Of a DNA stretch of 49,076 nucleotides, positions 17,899-26,402 are shown piece after piece. The notes under the pieces were generated by a model, which made no database searches, was not told the origin of the DNA, and saw nothing but the letters and a program-made list of their open reading frames with translations. Made by a program: the position numbers and the translations under genes. This stretch comes from an uncultured Collinsella sp. GTDB taxonomy: Bacteria; Actinomycetota; Coriobacteriia; Coriobacteriales; Coriobacteriaceae. The stretch's first letter is position 1; each line of letters begins with the position of its first letter. The DNA lies in contig UQWG01000010.1 of NCBI GenBank assembly GCA_900544645.1, positions 1 to 49,076 on the forward strand, written 5' to 3'.

Positions 17899-17925
17899 GT
17901 GACAAAGGGACAGTCCCTTTGTCAC
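17899..17925. repeat. Dispersed hairpin repeat, GTGACAAAGGGA family, copy 1
   Basis: GTGACAAAGGGA, loop CAG, TCCCTTTGTCAC: a perfect 12-bp stem 13 bases after the nitroreductase stop. Flanking GGCGAT and ATCGCC extend the symmetry. There is no T-run. Related copies lie at 20382-20417, 35563-35593 and 47802-47834. Confidence 0.9.
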
Positions 17926-18010
17926 ATTCCATATCGCCGAGGTGGCCTAAAGGCCGTATAAATGTTTATTTAGCTGGGAAAACAGTGCATTAAAACATGG
18001 GCCGATTACC

Positions 18011-18016
18011 TATAAT
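18011..18016 (+). promoter_or_regulatory. Probable -10 box of kup
   Basis: A perfect TATAAT lies 36 bases before the Kup start codon. No good -35 hexamer is seen at the usual distance, and the leader is too short for a c-di-AMP riboswitch. Confidence 0.55.
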
Positions 18017-18051
18017 CCCTTCGAACATTAAAGTTGGGAGGAAACCGGCTT

Positions 18052-20079
18052 ATGGAACAAAAGGCCAAGGAGGCAGCCTCGCACGCTGCGATTCCTGTGA
18101 GCATCTCGGCGATGCTCGTCACGCTGGGCGTGGTGTACGGCGATATCGGCACCAGCCCTATGTATGTAACCAAGGCGCTCGTCGCCGGTAACGGCGGCAT
18201 CGGAAGCGTCACGGAGGAGTTCGTGCTCGGCGCGCTCTCCCTTGTCGTGTGGACGGTCACGTTGCTGACCACCATCAAGTATGTGCTCATCTCGCTGCGC
18301 GCCGATAACCATGGTGAGGGCGGCATCTTTGCCCTGTACAGCCTGGTCAAGCGCTGCGGCAAGTGGCTTATCATCCCCGCCATGCTGGGTGGCGCCGCGC
18401 TTCTCGCCGACGGCATCCTGACGCCGGCCGTTACCGTTACCACGGCCATCGAGGGCCTGCGCACCATCCCGGCGGTCCATGCCGTGCTGGGCGATGACCA
18501 GGGTCGCGTCGTCGCCATTACGCTCGCCATCATCATCGCGCTCTTTTTGGTGCAGCGCATCGGTACGGCCAAGATCGGTCACGCCTTTGGCCCCATCATG
18601 ACGCTGTGGTTCCTGTTCCTGGGCGGCACGGGTCTGTTTTTTGTATTCCAGCACCCCGCCGTGCTGCTGTGCCTCAACCCGCTGCGCGGCATCGCCTTTT
18701 TGCTGAGCCCCAACAACCACGCGGGCATCATGATTCTGGGCAGCTGCTTCCTCGCCACCACCGGTGCCGAGGCGCTCTACTCCGACATGGGCCACGTCGG
18801 CCGCGGCAACATCTACGCTACCTGGCCATTCGTTAAGTGCTGCCTGCTGCTGTCCTATATGGGTCAGGGCGCTTGGCTTATGAACAACGCTGCCAACCCC
18901 GAGCTCATGGGCATTGCCGACCTCAACCCGTTCTACCAGATGCTCGCCCCGGGCCTGCGCCCGTTTGCCGTAGGCCTTTCCACCGTCGCGGCCATCATTG
19001 CCTCGCAGGCGCTCATCACCGGCGCGTTTTCGCTGGTGTCCGAGGCCAGCCGCCTGGACCTTATGCCGCACATGCAGGTCTTCTACCCTGCCGAGACCAA
19101 GGGCCAGCTCTACATCCCCATGGTCAACAACGTCATGCTTGTCGGCTGCGTCATCGTGGTGCTGCTGTTCCAGAACTCGGCGCATATGGAAGCCGCCTAC
19201 GGCCTTGCCATTACGCTGACTATGATGTGCACCACGCTGCTGCTCTTCTTCTACCTGCACGAGGAGCGCAAGCTCAAGGTTGCTCCGTGGATCTTCGCGG
19301 CCTTCTTCCTTTTGCTCGAAGGCTTCTTCTTCGTGAGCTCGCTCACCAAGTTCTTCCACGGCGGCTACTTCACCATCCTCATGGCTGCACTCATCATGGG
19401 CATTATGGTGTGCTGGTACAACGGCACGGCGGTCGAGCAGCGCCAGTTTACGCTGCTGCCGCTGCGTAGCTACCTGCCGCAGCTCAAGCGCCTGCGCGAC
19501 GACGACCGTTACGAGCGCATGAGCGACAACATCGTGTACCTGACCAAGGACACCCATACCGACTACATCGACCGCGATATCGTCTATTCGATCTTGGACA
19601 AGCATCCCAAGCGTGCCCACGCTTGGTGGTTTGTGAATGTCGAGACCATGGACGAACCGCACACCTTTGCCTATTCGGTCGAGACGTTCGGCACCGACTA
19701 CGTGTTCCGCGTGCATCTGTACCTGGGCTACAAGATTAACCAGCGCGTCAATGCCTACTTGCGTCAGGTTGTTCAGGACCTGGCCGCCACTGGCGAGCTG
19801 CCGCCGCAGACGCATGACTACTCGGTCTACAAGGATCCGGGTAACATCGGCACGTTCAAGTTCGTCCTGATCCGTAAGCTGCTGGCACCCGAAAGCGATG
19901 TGGAGCCGAGCGAGCGTACGGCTATCACGCTCAAGTACATCATCCGCCGTGCCGCCGGCACGCCCGCGCGTTGGTACGGCCTGGAGAACTCCAACGTGAG
20001 CTTTGAGTACGTGCCGCTGTTCACCAAGTTCAAGGCTGTGAACAAGATGCAGCGCCTGGCCCCCAACGAGCGGCCGTAG
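18052..20079 (+). CDS. kup: KUP-family potassium uptake protein
   Basis: 675 residues from ATG 18052, chosen because GGGAGG lies 9 bases upstream; a TTG at 18034 would place that site inside the gene. The N-terminal signature VVYGDIGTSPMYV is diagnostic for KUP/HAK transporters and is followed by about twelve membrane helices to near residue 465. A hydrophilic cytoplasmic tail of about 200 residues follows, starting RSYLPQLKRLRDD. Other family motifs are DNHGEGGIFALYSLVKR and ATTGAEALYSDMGHVG. It imports K+ driven by the proton gradient. A short membrane protein and a KdpD/KdpE-like pair follow on the same strand, so K+ supply and its sensing appear grouped here. Confidence 0.96.
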   Translation: MEQKAKEAASHAAIPVSISAMLVTLGVVYGDIGTSPMYVTKALVAGNGGIGSVTEEFVLGALSLVVWTVTLLTTIKYVLISLRADNHGEGGIFALYSLVKRCGKWLIIPAMLGGAALLADGILTPAVTVTTAIEGLRTIPAVHAVLGDDQGRVVAITLAIIIALFLVQRIGTAKIGHAFGPIMTLWFLFLGGTGLFFVFQHPAVLLCLNPLRGIAFLLSPNNHAGIMILGSCFLATTGAEALYSDMGHVGRGNIYATWPFVKCCLLLSYMGQGAWLMNNAANPELMGIADLNPFYQMLAPGLRPFAVGLSTVAAIIASQALITGAFSLVSEASRLDLMPHMQVFYPAETKGQLYIPMVNNVMLVGCVIVVLLFQNSAHMEAAYGLAITLTMMCTTLLLFFYLHEERKLKVAPWIFAAFFLLLEGFFFVSSLTKFFHGGYFTILMAALIMGIMVCWYNGTAVEQRQFTLLPLRSYLPQLKRLRDDDRYERMSDNIVYLTKDTHTDYIDRDIVYSILDKHPKRAHAWWFVNVETMDEPHTFAYSVETFGTDYVFRVHLYLGYKINQRVNAYLRQVVQDLAATGELPPQTHDYSVYKDPGNIGTFKFVLIRKLLAPESDVEPSERTAITLKYIIRRAAGTPARWYGLENSNVSFEYVPLFTKFKAVNKMQRLAPNERP

Positions 20080-20140
20080 TCACCGACAGGCTGCATGGAG
20101 TTGGTTTTCGATGGACAAGATTGAGGCCGGGGAGGTAAAC

Positions 20141-20335
20141 ATGGATACAAAGGCGCTCGATGGCCGTGAGGCGGTGGTCGAAATGGTGCGTGAGGCGCGC
20201 GTCGACGCCGCCGAAGATCGGTTCTTTACGAATCGCGCCAACATGGACATGGCCGACCGCGTGATCTCGATCGTGGTTACGCTGCTTGTCGCGGCGTGCG
20301 TTTGCGCGCTGCTCGCGCACGTGTTGTTTGTCTAG
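20141..20335 (+). CDS. Small single-pass membrane protein, unknown
   Basis: 64 residues from ATG 20141, which has a strong GGGGAGG site 5 bases upstream. The first 40 residues are charged and probably cytoplasmic (EAVVEMVREARVDAAEDRFF); residues about 42-62 form one hydrophobic helix ending at the C-terminus. It lies 61 bases after kup and before a terminator, so it is most likely co-transcribed with kup. I do not recognise a family. A modulator of Kup or of the neighbouring kinase is possible, based on position only. Confidence 0.65.
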   Translation: MDTKALDGREAVVEMVREARVDAAEDRFFTNRANMDMADRVISIVVTLLVAACVCALLAHVLFV

Positions 20336-20381
20336 CGACCGCCGGCTGCAAAGGCTATACACTTGGAACCACCACAAGGGA

Positions 20382-20417
20382 AACCACCACAAAGGTGCCT
20401 GTCCCTTTGTGGTGGTT
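20382..20417 (+). terminator. Terminator built from the dispersed hairpin family, copy 2
   Basis: AACCACCACAAAGG (20382-20395) pairs with CCTTTGTGGTGGTT (20404-20417), followed by TTTGTTTTTG. A partial duplicate ACCACCACAAGGG sits just before it. It ends the kup transcript 30 bases before the kinase start, so readthrough or a promoter inside this region must serve the kinase. Confidence 0.82.
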
Positions 20418-20446
20418 TTTGTTTTTGAGAGAGGGGCGGGGCGCTG

Positions 20447-22072
20447 ATGGACGTCCGTACGGACGGCGATATTGCCGATAGCTTTTGGTGGCGGCGCACA
20501 ACGCTGACGCGCCGCACTCCTCTGTATGACGCCTGCGTGTCGGTGGGGCTGTTGGTCGCGGCGACGATTGTGGGCGCGCTGCTCGACCATCCGGGTCTCG
20601 CGCCGAGCATCATGATCGTCTATGTGTTCGCCGTGCAGCTGTGCGCATTCTTTACCTGGAGTCGCCTGTATTGCTTGCTGAGCTCGGCTGCCGCCGTGGC
20701 GCTCTACAACTTCTTGTTTGTCGACCCGCGCTACTCGCTGTCGCTTATCGACCGCGGCTATCCCGGCATGTTCTTCATCATGTTTGTGGTCTCGCTTGTA
20801 TCGAGCTCGATTGCGTTAGCCCTGCGCCGGGCCTTGGCGCAGGCTGCCGCCAGCGACCGTCGCACGCATATGGTGCTCGAGACCAACCGCATGCTCCAGC
20901 GCTGCGCCGACGAGCAGCAGATCGTTCACGCCATGGCCACGCAGCTGGCGCGTCTTTCGGGCTGTCCGGTCGTGTGGTACAGCGACGACGCCGAGGGCGA
21001 TGACCTGCTGCCGCGTGCGACGTACACGGCCGTGGGCGATGCCGCGCCGGTGCACGAGCTGGCGCCGCAGATGCCGCCGCGGCTTTCGGCGTCCGCCTAT
21101 GTGGGAACGCCGCTCGACGCCACGTTTGGCGGCTCGGCGTTTTATGGCATCTACCTGACGGTTCGCACGGGCGACGGCTTCGTGCGCTCGGGCGACCCCG
21201 CCTCGGTGGTGGGCGTGCTGGCTATCGTTGCCGAGCCCGACGTGCTGACGCATGAGGAGCGGACGCTTGCCGATGCTATCGTGAGCGAAGGCGAGCTGGC
21301 ACTCGATCGCGCCCGCGCCATGGAGGCCCGCGAGGAGGCGGCGGTGCTCGCCAAAAACGAACAGTTGCGCGCCAACCTGCTGCGCTCCATCTCGCACGAT
21401 CTGCGCACGCCGCTTACCAGTATTTCGGGTAATGCCGACGTGCTGCTCGACCAGGGCTCGACCGGCACCGCGGTGCTCGATGCCCAGACGCGCCGCGGCC
21501 TGCTTCTATCCATTCGCTCGGATGCGCTGTGGCTCAACGCCACCGTCGAGAACCTGCTCGCCATCACCAAGCTCGAGGGTGGCGGTATGCGCCTGTCGAC
21601 CACACTCGAGCTCATGGACGATATCGTCGAGGAGGCGCTGCGCCACGTGAACCCTGCCGTGCGCGAGCACGACCTTAAGGTAGTGGCGTGCGATGAGCCG
21701 GCGCTCGTCAACGTCGATGCGCGCCTGATGGTGCAGCTGGTGGTCAATCTGGTGAACAACGCCATCACCTATACGCCCGCGGGCTCGCATATCATGATTT
21801 CGATTAGCGTCGACGATGGACGCGTGGCGTGCTCGGTGGCCGATGATGGTCCGGGCATCGCACCCGAGGATCGCGAGCGGATCTTCGAGTCGTTCTATAC
21901 CGCCAACCACGGTCTGGCTGACAGTCACCGCAGCGTGGGCCTGGGTCTTTCGCTCTGCCGCTCCATTGCGCTGGCGCATGGCGGTAGCATAGAGGTTGCC
22001 GCGGCGGACCCGCACGGCTCGGTCTTTACGATTGAGCTTCCTGCCGCCGACGTTTCGTTTGATAAGGAGTAG
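20447..22072 (+). CDS. KdpD-like sensor histidine kinase lacking the KdpD N-terminal domain
   Basis: 541 residues. Residues about 25-130 contain four closely spaced hydrophobic segments of the DUF4118 type found in KdpD. About 140-290 is a GAF-like domain, then a coiled linker. The phosphoacceptor box is SISHDLRTPLTSI (His near 317). The ATPase domain has NLVNNAITYTPAG, DDGPGI and GLGLSLC. The large cytoplasmic KdpD and Usp-like domains at the N-terminus of classical KdpD are absent. It probably senses K+ status or turgor and phosphorylates the response regulator encoded 4 bases downstream. No kdpFABC genes are in the window; the neighbouring transporter is Kup. Confidence 0.9.
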   Translation: MDVRTDGDIADSFWWRRTTLTRRTPLYDACVSVGLLVAATIVGALLDHPGLAPSIMIVYVFAVQLCAFFTWSRLYCLLSSAAAVALYNFLFVDPRYSLSLIDRGYPGMFFIMFVVSLVSSSIALALRRALAQAAASDRRTHMVLETNRMLQRCADEQQIVHAMATQLARLSGCPVVWYSDDAEGDDLLPRATYTAVGDAAPVHELAPQMPPRLSASAYVGTPLDATFGGSAFYGIYLTVRTGDGFVRSGDPASVVGVLAIVAEPDVLTHEERTLADAIVSEGELALDRARAMEAREEAAVLAKNEQLRANLLRSISHDLRTPLTSISGNADVLLDQGSTGTAVLDAQTRRGLLLSIRSDALWLNATVENLLAITKLEGGGMRLSTTLELMDDIVEEALRHVNPAVREHDLKVVACDEPALVNVDARLMVQLVVNLVNNAITYTPAGSHIMISISVDDGRVACSVADDGPGIAPEDRERIFESFYTANHGLADSHRSVGLGLSLCRSIALAHGGSIEVAAADPHGSVFTIELPAADVSFDKE

Positions 22073-22076
22073 CGCT

Positions 22077-22790
22077 GTGCCGAACTCTGCCGTAAAACCG
22101 CTCATCTTGGTCGTTGAGGACGACCCCGCCGTCCGCAATCTTATTGTTGCCGCGCTCGAGGCGCACGGCTTGCGCCATATGGCTGTGGAGACCGCCCATG
22201 CCGCTATCGCCGCCGCCTCGTCGCAGACGCCGAGCATTGTGCTGCTCGATCTGGGCCTGCCCGATATGGACGGCGTCAAGGTGGTGGAGTCGGTGCGCGC
22301 ATGGTCGGGCATGCCGATTATCGTGGTCTCGGCGCGCAGCGAGGACGCGGACAAAATCCGCGCGCTCGATGCCGGCGCCGACGACTATCTGACCAAGCCG
22401 TTTTCGGTCGAGGAACTGCTCGCGCGCATTCGCACGACGCTCAGGCGCCTTTCGTATGCGCAGACGGGCGGTGTTTCCTCCGAGGGCTCGTTCGATGCCG
22501 GTGAGCTGCATATCGATTTTGATGCCGGTATCGCCACGATGGATGGCGAGGAACTGCATCTGACGCCGATCGAGTACAAGCTCCTGTGCCTGCTGGCGCA
22601 CAACGCCGACAAGGTGCTGACGCACCAGTTTATCCTGCACGAGATTTGGGGCACGGCAACTAAGAGCGATCTGGCGAGCCTGCGCGTCTTTATGGGCACG
22701 TTGCGCAAGAAGATCGAGTCCGACCCCGCGCACCCGCGCTATATCCAGACGCACGTGGGTATTGGTTACCGATTGGTCATCCAGGGATAG
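22077..22790 (+). CDS. kdpE: KdpE-like OmpR-family response regulator
   Basis: 237 residues. GTG 22077 is chosen because the kinase stop and an AAGGAG site lie just before it and the receiver domain starts right after (ILVVEDDPAV). The receiver has the acidic pair EDD, phospho-acceptor Asp in LLDLGLPDMDG, VVSARSE and the conserved Lys in YLTKPF. The C-terminal winged helix includes LTPIEYKLLCLLA and RYIQTHVGIGYRLV. Paired with the kinase upstream, it should bind DNA and control transport genes. Kup next door is the obvious candidate target, though no direct repeat typical of a KdpE site was identified. Confidence 0.93.
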   Translation: MPNSAVKPLILVVEDDPAVRNLIVAALEAHGLRHMAVETAHAAIAAASSQTPSIVLLDLGLPDMDGVKVVESVRAWSGMPIIVVSARSEDADKIRALDAGADDYLTKPFSVEELLARIRTTLRRLSYAQTGGVSSEGSFDAGELHIDFDAGIATMDGEELHLTPIEYKLLCLLAHNADKVLTHQFILHEIWGTATKSDLASLRVFMGTLRKKIESDPAHPRYIQTHVGIGYRLVIQG

Positions 22791-22815
22791 GTCGGCATCC
22801 GCCATCCCAATATGA

Positions 22816-22880
22816 GTTGCGGTGAAATACGGTCTAAATTTACCTAATTCCAGGCAAAACAGTCCGTATTCCACCGCAAC
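22816..22880. repeat. 17-bp foldback between convergent genes
   Basis: GTTGCGGTGAAATACGG (22816-22832) pairs with CCGTATTCCACCGCAAC (22864-22880) with one mismatch around a 31-base AT-rich loop. It lies between the converging kdpE-like and rlmKL genes and could act as a two-way terminator, though its arms are unusually long and there is no T-run. Confidence 0.8.
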
Positions 22881-22885
22881 GTTGT

Positions 22886-25453
22886 CTATTTATCCTTGGG
22901 CTTGCTGGCGTAGAACTTCTTCTTTTTGGGCTTGCCGGCAGGGGAGGGTTTGCCGGCAAAGTTAGACTTGCCGTTGCCAGCCTGCGCGTGCGCGGGCGCC
23001 GTTGCGCGAGGCTTGCGGGCCTCGGGGTTGCGCAGCTCCTCGACACGCTCGGCAATCTCCTCGGCGCTAAAGCCGACCTCGGCCATGGCGTCCTCAATGG
23101 GCAGGCGGCGCACGATGTAGCAGTGGTGCACCTTCTGGTTGCGCGCGAAGTCCTCGGGGATGGTCTGTGCCGTAATGTCCTCCAGCACCACGCCCGCACG
23201 CGCGAGCTTGCGCGTCTCGGGACGGAAGCCGCGCAGGTTGCAGCTAAAGATGGCATGTCCGCCCTGTGCGAGCAGGCGCGATACGCCGGCCAAAAGCTCA
23301 ACATGGTCGCGCTGGACGTCCCAGGTGCGGCGGCCCATCTTGGACGAGTTCGAGAACGTGGGTGGGTCGACAAAGATCAGGTCCCAGCGGTTGCGCGTCT
23401 GGCGCTGGTCGCGAATCCAGGCAAGCACGTCGTCGCGCACAAAGTGATGCTGCGGACCCACAAAGCCGTTCTGGCGCATGTTGCGCTCGGCCCAGTCCAG
23501 GTAGGTGTTGGAAAGGTCGACCGTCACAGTTTCCTCGACGCCGCCGTCTGCCGCATAGCAGGTGGCGGTACCGGTGTAGGCGAACAGGTTGAGGAAGCGG
23601 CGCGCCTGTTTGGCGTGCTCGCGCACCAGGTTGCGGGTGACACGGTGATCCAAGAAGATGCCCACATCCAGGTAGTCATCAAAGTTGACGGCAAAGGTGA
23701 GTCCGCCCTCTTCGATGAGCGGCAGGCGACGGCGCGCGATGTTGGCGCGCTCGCCCGAGCCGCCCTTGCCGGCGCCCTGCTTACCGTACTGCGAGCCGCC
23801 GCGCGAACGCATGCGGGCCTTGGCGTGCACATGCTCGGCCGGAACATCTAGGATACGCGGCGCGATAGCCAAGATGTCGAGCATGCGGGCCTGGGCTAGC
23901 GCGGGATCGATGGTCTTGGGTGCGGCGTACTCGGCGATGACGAGCCAGCGGCCCGGCGTCTGCGGGCAGCCCTCGTACAGGTCGATGGCGGCGGAGTAGT
24001 CGGGCAGGTCGGCATCGTAGACGCGGTAGCAGCTCACGCCCTCGCGCTTTGCCCACTTGCGACGCAGACGGGCATTCTTGCGCAGGCGGTTGGCGAACTG
24101 CTCCGACTCGGGGATGAGCACGGGCAGCGGCTTGCCGTCGCCCAGGTCGAGCGTGGCAGCAGGTTCGGACATGGGGGTGTCGGCGGCTTCGTCGTTGGCT
24201 TCGCTGGCATCCGCAACCTCGGCCTCGGCATCCGCACTGGTCGAAGCTTCAAACGCCGCGGCGGCGTGGTCGAGCGAAGGCCAGACTTCGACGGTCGCCT
24301 CCTCGTTATTGGGCATGACGGCAATCGAACGCTCGGGCTCGGCGTGGAGCGCACGGGCCAGCAATCCGTCACGGGTGAGCGCGGCGACCGGCGCCGCGGC
24401 AAGCTCGGGCGCGCGGCGCAGCTCACCGACCAGCGTCATGGCGTCGTGCATGAGCGAAAGCGGCGTCTCGGTCGCATCCGCGACCACGGCGGCACCGGCG
24501 ACGGCGTCCGCGTGGTCCAGTACGGTGGCGGACTTGGCGGCGCAAAAATCGACAAAGCGCTTGTAGCCGGCGCACTTGACCATGCGCTCAGCGGTCTTGC
24601 GGGCGGCGGGGTCAACATCCACGGCCACGATGCGTGCCTGGCGCTCGCGTGCTGCTGCCTCGCGCTCGCGTGCCTCGGCAAGCAACTGCTCCCACAGAGC
24701 GGCGTCGTGCAGCTGCCAGCCCTCAAAGCCCCAGCGCTCGCGTGCGGCGCCCGGGGCGCGGTCGGTCAGAATATTCACGGCCTCCAGCAGCAGACCGCCG
24801 CCGGCGCACGAGGCGTCGATCAGCGTGGGCAGCGCTTCGTTTTCGTAATCATCGGCCGTCAGCTCGCGCTCGCACAGTGCGGTCCAGCCGACCTGCGCCA
24901 GCACTAGGGCGGCGTAGTCGGGGCGCAGCACGTGTGTGCCCTCGCCGGCGCGTGTCGCGGCAGGTGGCAGGCGCTTGAATAACGGATCGCCCGAAAGGTC
25001 CAGGCTAATGCTCGCGCGGCGCTGGCGCAGCGAAAGCAGCAGGTGAACGTCGGGATCGGCGGCGTCGACATCGGCGCGACGGCCTGTGGTCTCGGCCAGA
25101 CGGTCGCACAGCGCGTCCTTGGCGCGCAGGGCCGAGAAGCGCGTGTTGCGCAGCTGCTCTGTCACGCCGCGGGCGGTAATGGCGATGGTGGCACCGGGGC
25201 GGATGATGGTCTCCCAGGCGATGTCGTAAACGCCGTCGTACAGCTCATCGGCATCCTGCGCCCCAAAGCGCCCGAGTACCACGAACACGCGGCTCGCCAG
25301 GCGCGACCACAGACAGGCGCGGTAGCCTTCTTCGAGCTCGCCCTCAAATGTAGCGCGGCCTTTCAGGCGGCGGACATGCGAAAGTCCGAGGCGTTTAAGC
25401 TCATCGGCGAGTGCGGACTCAAAGCCCTCGGGGCAGCTTGCGTAAAATTCCAT
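22886..25453 (-). CDS. rlmKL: RlmKL-type 23S rRNA methyltransferase with a degenerate RlmL half
   Basis: 855 residues (E. coli RlmKL has 702). Start at 25453 with GAGAGG upstream. Residues 1-150 hold the THUMP region (FYASCPEGFE, the family N-terminus), about 155-400 the first methyltransferase fold and about 455-790 the second. The second half is intact: NLFAYTGTATCYAADGG binds SAM and DPPTFSNSS is the active loop. In the first half the SAM motif reads DASCAGGG instead of the usual DPMCGSG, and the NPPYGER loop expected near residue 315 is absent, replaced by VVADATETP. So RlmK activity (m7G2069 in E. coli numbering) is likely and RlmL activity (m2G2445) is doubtful. An acidic linker (about 400-440) and a Lys/Pro-rich tail are extra. 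Confidence 0.92.
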   Translation of the reverse strand: MEFYASCPEGFESALADELKRLGLSHVRRLKGRATFEGELEEGYRACLWSRLASRVFVVLGRFGAQDADELYDGVYDIAWETIIRPGATIAITARGVTEQLRNTRFSALRAKDALCDRLAETTGRRADVDAADPDVHLLLSLRQRRASISLDLSGDPLFKRLPPAATRAGEGTHVLRPDYAALVLAQVGWTALCERELTADDYENEALPTLIDASCAGGGLLLEAVNILTDRAPGAARERWGFEGWQLHDAALWEQLLAEAREREAAARERQARIVAVDVDPAARKTAERMVKCAGYKRFVDFCAAKSATVLDHADAVAGAAVVADATETPLSLMHDAMTLVGELRRAPELAAAPVAALTRDGLLARALHAEPERSIAVMPNNEEATVEVWPSLDHAAAAFEASTSADAEAEVADASEANDEAADTPMSEPAATLDLGDGKPLPVLIPESEQFANRLRKNARLRRKWAKREGVSCYRVYDADLPDYSAAIDLYEGCPQTPGRWLVIAEYAAPKTIDPALAQARMLDILAIAPRILDVPAEHVHAKARMRSRGGSQYGKQGAGKGGSGERANIARRRLPLIEEGGLTFAVNFDDYLDVGIFLDHRVTRNLVREHAKQARRFLNLFAYTGTATCYAADGGVEETVTVDLSNTYLDWAERNMRQNGFVGPQHHFVRDDVLAWIRDQRQTRNRWDLIFVDPPTFSNSSKMGRRTWDVQRDHVELLAGVSRLLAQGGHAIFSCNLRGFRPETRKLARAGVVLEDITAQTIPEDFARNQKVHHCYIVRRLPIEDAMAEVGFSAEEIAERVEELRNPEARKPRATAPAHAQAGNGKSNFAGKPSPAGKPKKKKFYASKPKDK

Positions 25454-25528
25454 GGGTGACCTCTCTGGTTGCGTCGCTCCATTATATGATGGATGCTTCG
25501 TTTGCCCTTATCCTCGAAAGGAACCCAT

Positions 25529-26356
25529 ATGATTGATGCGTGTCCCGAACCCGCTGTGCTCTTTTTTGACGTGGACGGCACGCTGACGTCGTTCGATCCC
25601 GACAACATGACCGACAAGGACTTTTCGGCGGTTCGCCCCTCGCAGGCGGTCGTCGAGGCGTTTCATCGTCTGCGCGACGCGGGACACAAGGCGTTTATCT
25701 GCACGGGTCGCCCCCTGTGGCTCATCGCCGATAGCTTGCGTGCGCTCGACCCCGCGGGCGTCGTTGCCATGGCGGGCGCCACGCTCGAGGTCGAGGGCCG
25801 CGTGGTGTATGAGGACTGCTTTGACGAAGACATTGTTGAGGAGCTTGCACGCCGTATGGCCGCGGCAGGGATTGAAGCCTTTTTCGAGACCAACGTGGCT
25901 ACTTTTGCCCTGGAACCCGCGGGTGTTGAGCAGTCGTCTCTGATCGGCACTTCTGTGGTGCACAGCACCGAGGAAATGCGCGTCGACGGCCGTCTGCGCG
26001 TGGGCAAGGTGGGCATCGTCGCGAGCGACCTGGCTCGCGTAGCCAACGATGATGGCTTTATCGATCGCGAGTTTGAGCTGTGCAACACCGGTGGTCAGAA
26101 TCGCGAGCTGAGCCCCAAGGGCATCGACAAGGGCGTAGGCGTGGCGCGAGCGCTGGAATACCTGGGTCGCACCGGCAACGCACGCACCTTTGGCTTCGGC
26201 GATTCGGGTAACGACCTGGGCATGCTCGCTGCGGTCGAGACGGCTGTCGCCATGGGCAACGCCATGCCTGAGGTCAAGGCGGTCGCCGACTACGTGACCG
26301 ACGATGTCGCACACGACGGCACCGTCACAGCGATGCACCACTTTGGGTTGATTTAA
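25529..26356 (+). CDS. HAD-superfamily hydrolase (Cof type)
   Basis: 275 residues from ATG 25529 with GAAAGGAA upstream. Motif I is FFDVDGTLT (both catalytic Asp present), motif II lies in AFICTGRP, motif III is probably the Lys in ELSPKGIDKG, and motif IV is FGDSGNDLGML. The cap domain between motifs II and III is of the C2 type typical of Cof/YbiV sugar-phosphate phosphatases. It probably dephosphorylates a phosphosugar or similar metabolite in the cytoplasm; the substrate is not predictable. It is divergent from rlmKL with a 75-bp gap and has its own strong terminator. Confidence 0.92.
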   Translation: MIDACPEPAVLFFDVDGTLTSFDPDNMTDKDFSAVRPSQAVVEAFHRLRDAGHKAFICTGRPLWLIADSLRALDPAGVVAMAGATLEVEGRVVYEDCFDEDIVEELARRMAAAGIEAFFETNVATFALEPAGVEQSSLIGTSVVHSTEEMRVDGRLRVGKVGIVASDLARVANDDGFIDREFELCNTGGQNRELSPKGIDKGVGVARALEYLGRTGNARTFGFGDSGNDLGMLAAVETAVAMGNAMPEVKAVADYVTDDVAHDGTVTAMHHFGLI

Positions 26357-26357
26357 T

Positions 26358-26399
26358 AAATGGCCGGGTCGCCCGCAGTGGGGGGCGACCCGGCCATTT
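26358..26399. terminator. Bidirectional terminator between HAD and DeoR genes
   Basis: AAATGGCCGGGTCGCCC (26358-26374) pairs perfectly over 17 bp with 26383-26399. It begins 2 bases after the HAD stop and ends 4 bases before the DeoR stop, with A/T tracts at both ends, so it can serve both genes. Confidence 0.9.
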
Positions 26400-26402
26400 G
26401 GG

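Noticed and set aside
17886..18051. A c-di-AMP riboswitch in front of kup
   Set aside because: The TATAAT box lies 36 bases before the start, leaving too short a leader, and no conserved stem arrangement was seen.
18028..19815. A 595-codon minus-strand frame opposite kup
   Set aside because: Kup has diagnostic motifs and a good start; the antisense product is Arg/His/Gln-rich without any family.
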